Assembly (NCBI GenBank): GCA_027493525.1
Contig: JAOSKN010000001.1
Coordinates: 2,046,001 to 2,110,000, forward strand
Length of the DNA: 64,000 nt
Origin: Planctomycetota bacterium
Lineage (GTDB): Bacteria > Planctomycetota > SZUA-567 > H5-PLA8
Reading direction: 5' to 3'
A program made the translations under genes and the position numbers. How positions within the stretch are numbered: the first letter of the stretch is position 1; every line of letters starts with the position of its first letter. Shown one piece after another: positions 62,886-64,000 of the stretch. The notes under the pieces are model-generated. The model searched no databases. It worked only from the letters and a program-made list of their open reading frames with translations, and was not told the DNA's origin.

Positions 62886-64000
62886 TCAGTTCACGCCCAG
62901 GCCGGCGCCGGCGACCTTGCCGGTGCGCTCGGCCGCGCGCCGCTCGTGGTAGTCGCTGGCGCGATAGGCCTCCAGCGGGCTCAGGGCCGCGCCGAGTTCC
63001 TCGCGGACACTCTTCAGCAGCGGCTCGACGTCGATGGCGTAGGCGTCGGTGAGGCAGCGCTCGGCGCCGACCACGTCGATCTTCGCCTGGCACGCGGCGA
63101 GCTTCTTGCGGTCCACCAGCAGCGCCTTGGCCTGCGCGGCCTGGATGAACTCGACGGTCTGGATCATCGCCTCGAGCTTGGGCTTGGAGTTGTGCGACTG
63201 GTCGATCATGTACGCGATGGGGTAAGGCAGCGTGCCGGACTCGGCCTCGGCCGCGACCAGTTCGACGAAGATCAGGAACAGCTCGTACGGGTTGACGCTG
63301 CCGCAGGTCAGGTCGTCGTCGGCGTACTTGCGGTTGTTGAAGTGGAAGCCGCCGAGGCGCTGCTCGTCGATGAGCGTCGCGACGATCTGCTCGATGTTGA
63401 CCCCCTGCGCGTGGTGGCCCAGGTCCACCAGCACCTGCGCCTTCTCGCCGCACTTCTGCGCCATCAGCAGCGCCATGCCCCAGTCCGGCAGGTCGGTGCC
63501 GTAGAACGCCGGCTCGAAGAACTTGTACTCGATCAGCATGCGGCTCTTGGGCGGCAGCAGCTTATAGGTGGCCTTGAGGTCCTCCTCGAAGCGGCGCTTG
63601 CGCGCGCGGAAGTCGTCCTGGCCGGCGTAGTCGGTGCCGTCGGCGAACCATAGCGAGAGGATGTCGCTGCCGGTGGCGCGCATGATCTCGCAGCACTCTT
63701 TCATGTGCTCGAGCGCCTTGTCGCGAACCTGTTTATCGGGGTGCCCGAAGCTGCCGAACTGATACCTTTTGTCCTGAAAGACGTTGGGGTTCACCGCGCC
63801 GACGGCCACTCCGCGTTCGGCGGCGAACGCGCGGAGCTTGTCGTAGTTCTCGCACTTGTCCCAGGGGATGTGGACGGCGACGGTGGGGCAGATCCCGGTG
63901 AGGCGGTGGCACTCGGCCGCGTCCTCGAACTTCTCCCAGACCGTGCGCGCCTCGCCGGGCTGCGCGAAGACGCCGAAGCGAGTACCGCTGGGCCCGTAAC
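62886..64000 (-). CDS. rhaI: L-rhamnose isomerase, RhaI type (5' end outside window)
   Basis: About 371 codons are visible; the frame stays open to the window edge, so the start lies beyond 64000. Sequence features of RhaI-type isomerase: [123 protein letters not shown]. Metal ligands are visible in EYK, DLGHHAQ and HFNN. It converts L-rhamnose to L-rhamnulose. It is the most upstream gene seen of the rhamnose/lactate cluster. Confidence 0.92.
   Translation of the reverse strand, partial: YGPSGTRFGVFAQPGEARTVWEKFEDAAECHRLTGICPTVAVHIPWDKCENYDKLRAFAAERGVAVGAVNPNVFQDKRYQFGSFGHPDKQVRDKALEHMKECCEIMRATGSDILSLWFADGTDYAGQDDFRARKRRFEEDLKATYKLLPPKSRMLIEYKFFEPAFYGTDLPDWGMALLMAQKCGEKAQVLVDLGHHAQGVNIEQIVATLIDEQRLGGFHFNNRKYADDDLTCGSVNPYELFLIFVELVAAEAESGTLPYPIAYMIDQSHNSKPKLEAMIQTVEFIQAAQAKALLVDRKKLAACQAKIDVVGAERCLTDAYAIDVEPLLKSVREELGAALSPLEAYRASDYHERRAAERTGKVAGAGLGVN

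Overview
The window is high-GC bacterial DNA with tightly packed, often overlapping genes. Several signs point to a planctomycete-like chromosome, probably from a metagenome assembly. These are a Ser/Thr kinase with a large extracytoplasmic domain, PATAN/DUF4388 proteins, an L-rhamnose pathway built on a fused aldolase/dehydrogenase with LutABC, MoxR, Uma2, and many short dispersed repeats. The assignment is inference; there is no rRNA marker, and I saw no tRNA, rRNA or CRISPR array.

Layout. 1-9056 is the end of a virus- or tailocin-like structural module: a fibre-type protein, an RCC1 beta-propeller repeat protein, two sugar-transferase-like proteins, small overlapping genes, a large virion-type protein and a LamG-like protein. 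It abuts the 3' remnant of a host gene at 9165-9539. 9571-20482 holds a secreted glycosidase-like protein, DinB, VapBC, an acyl-CoA dehydrogenase with biotin carrier and biotin carboxylase, a GntR/LacI regulator with a clear operator, a TlpA-like thioredoxin and an esterase. 20483-24477 is a lower-GC accessory patch: a repeat-filled spacer, a VOC protein, and a three-gene operon of PIN protein, N6-adenine methylase and a small partner. 24651-27497 holds MoxR, a four-cluster ferredoxin and a lipoprotein. 27635-28828 carries two integron-type cassettes (HNH nuclease; small membrane protein), each ending in an attC-like site, with no integrase in view. 28957-45867 is mostly housekeeping: propionyl-CoA carboxylase beta, PfkB kinase, hemL, PhyH dioxygenase, mannonate dehydratase, aroC, a sigma54 two-component pair, pgsA and methionine-salvage genes. 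45970-55124 is a signalling block: receptor-type kinase, purE, PATAN/TPR/beta-propeller protein, roadblock protein, and an MglA-like GTPase with a proline-rich tail and C-terminal membrane anchor. 55334-64000 is ACP and then the rhamnose/lactate cluster on the minus strand.

How the genes fit together. RhaI, the RhaEW-type fusion and LutABC make a route from L-rhamnose through rhamnulose-1-phosphate and lactaldehyde to lactate and pyruvate, with a DUF4432 epimerase between them. The rhamnulose kinase is not in the window.

Two themes cut across the window. First, short repeats of several kinds lie at gene ends: exact 7-bp-period arrays whose heptamer differs at each locus, 9-bp-period arrays (two of them inverted pairs), two hairpin (REP-like) families, and a Tc1/IS630-type MITE that supplies the lutA stop codon. 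Several arrays supply or follow a stop codon. Second, seven otherwise intact genes are split by a single frameshift, nearly all at homopolymers. This looks more like base-calling error than decay; both frames are reported together for these genes.
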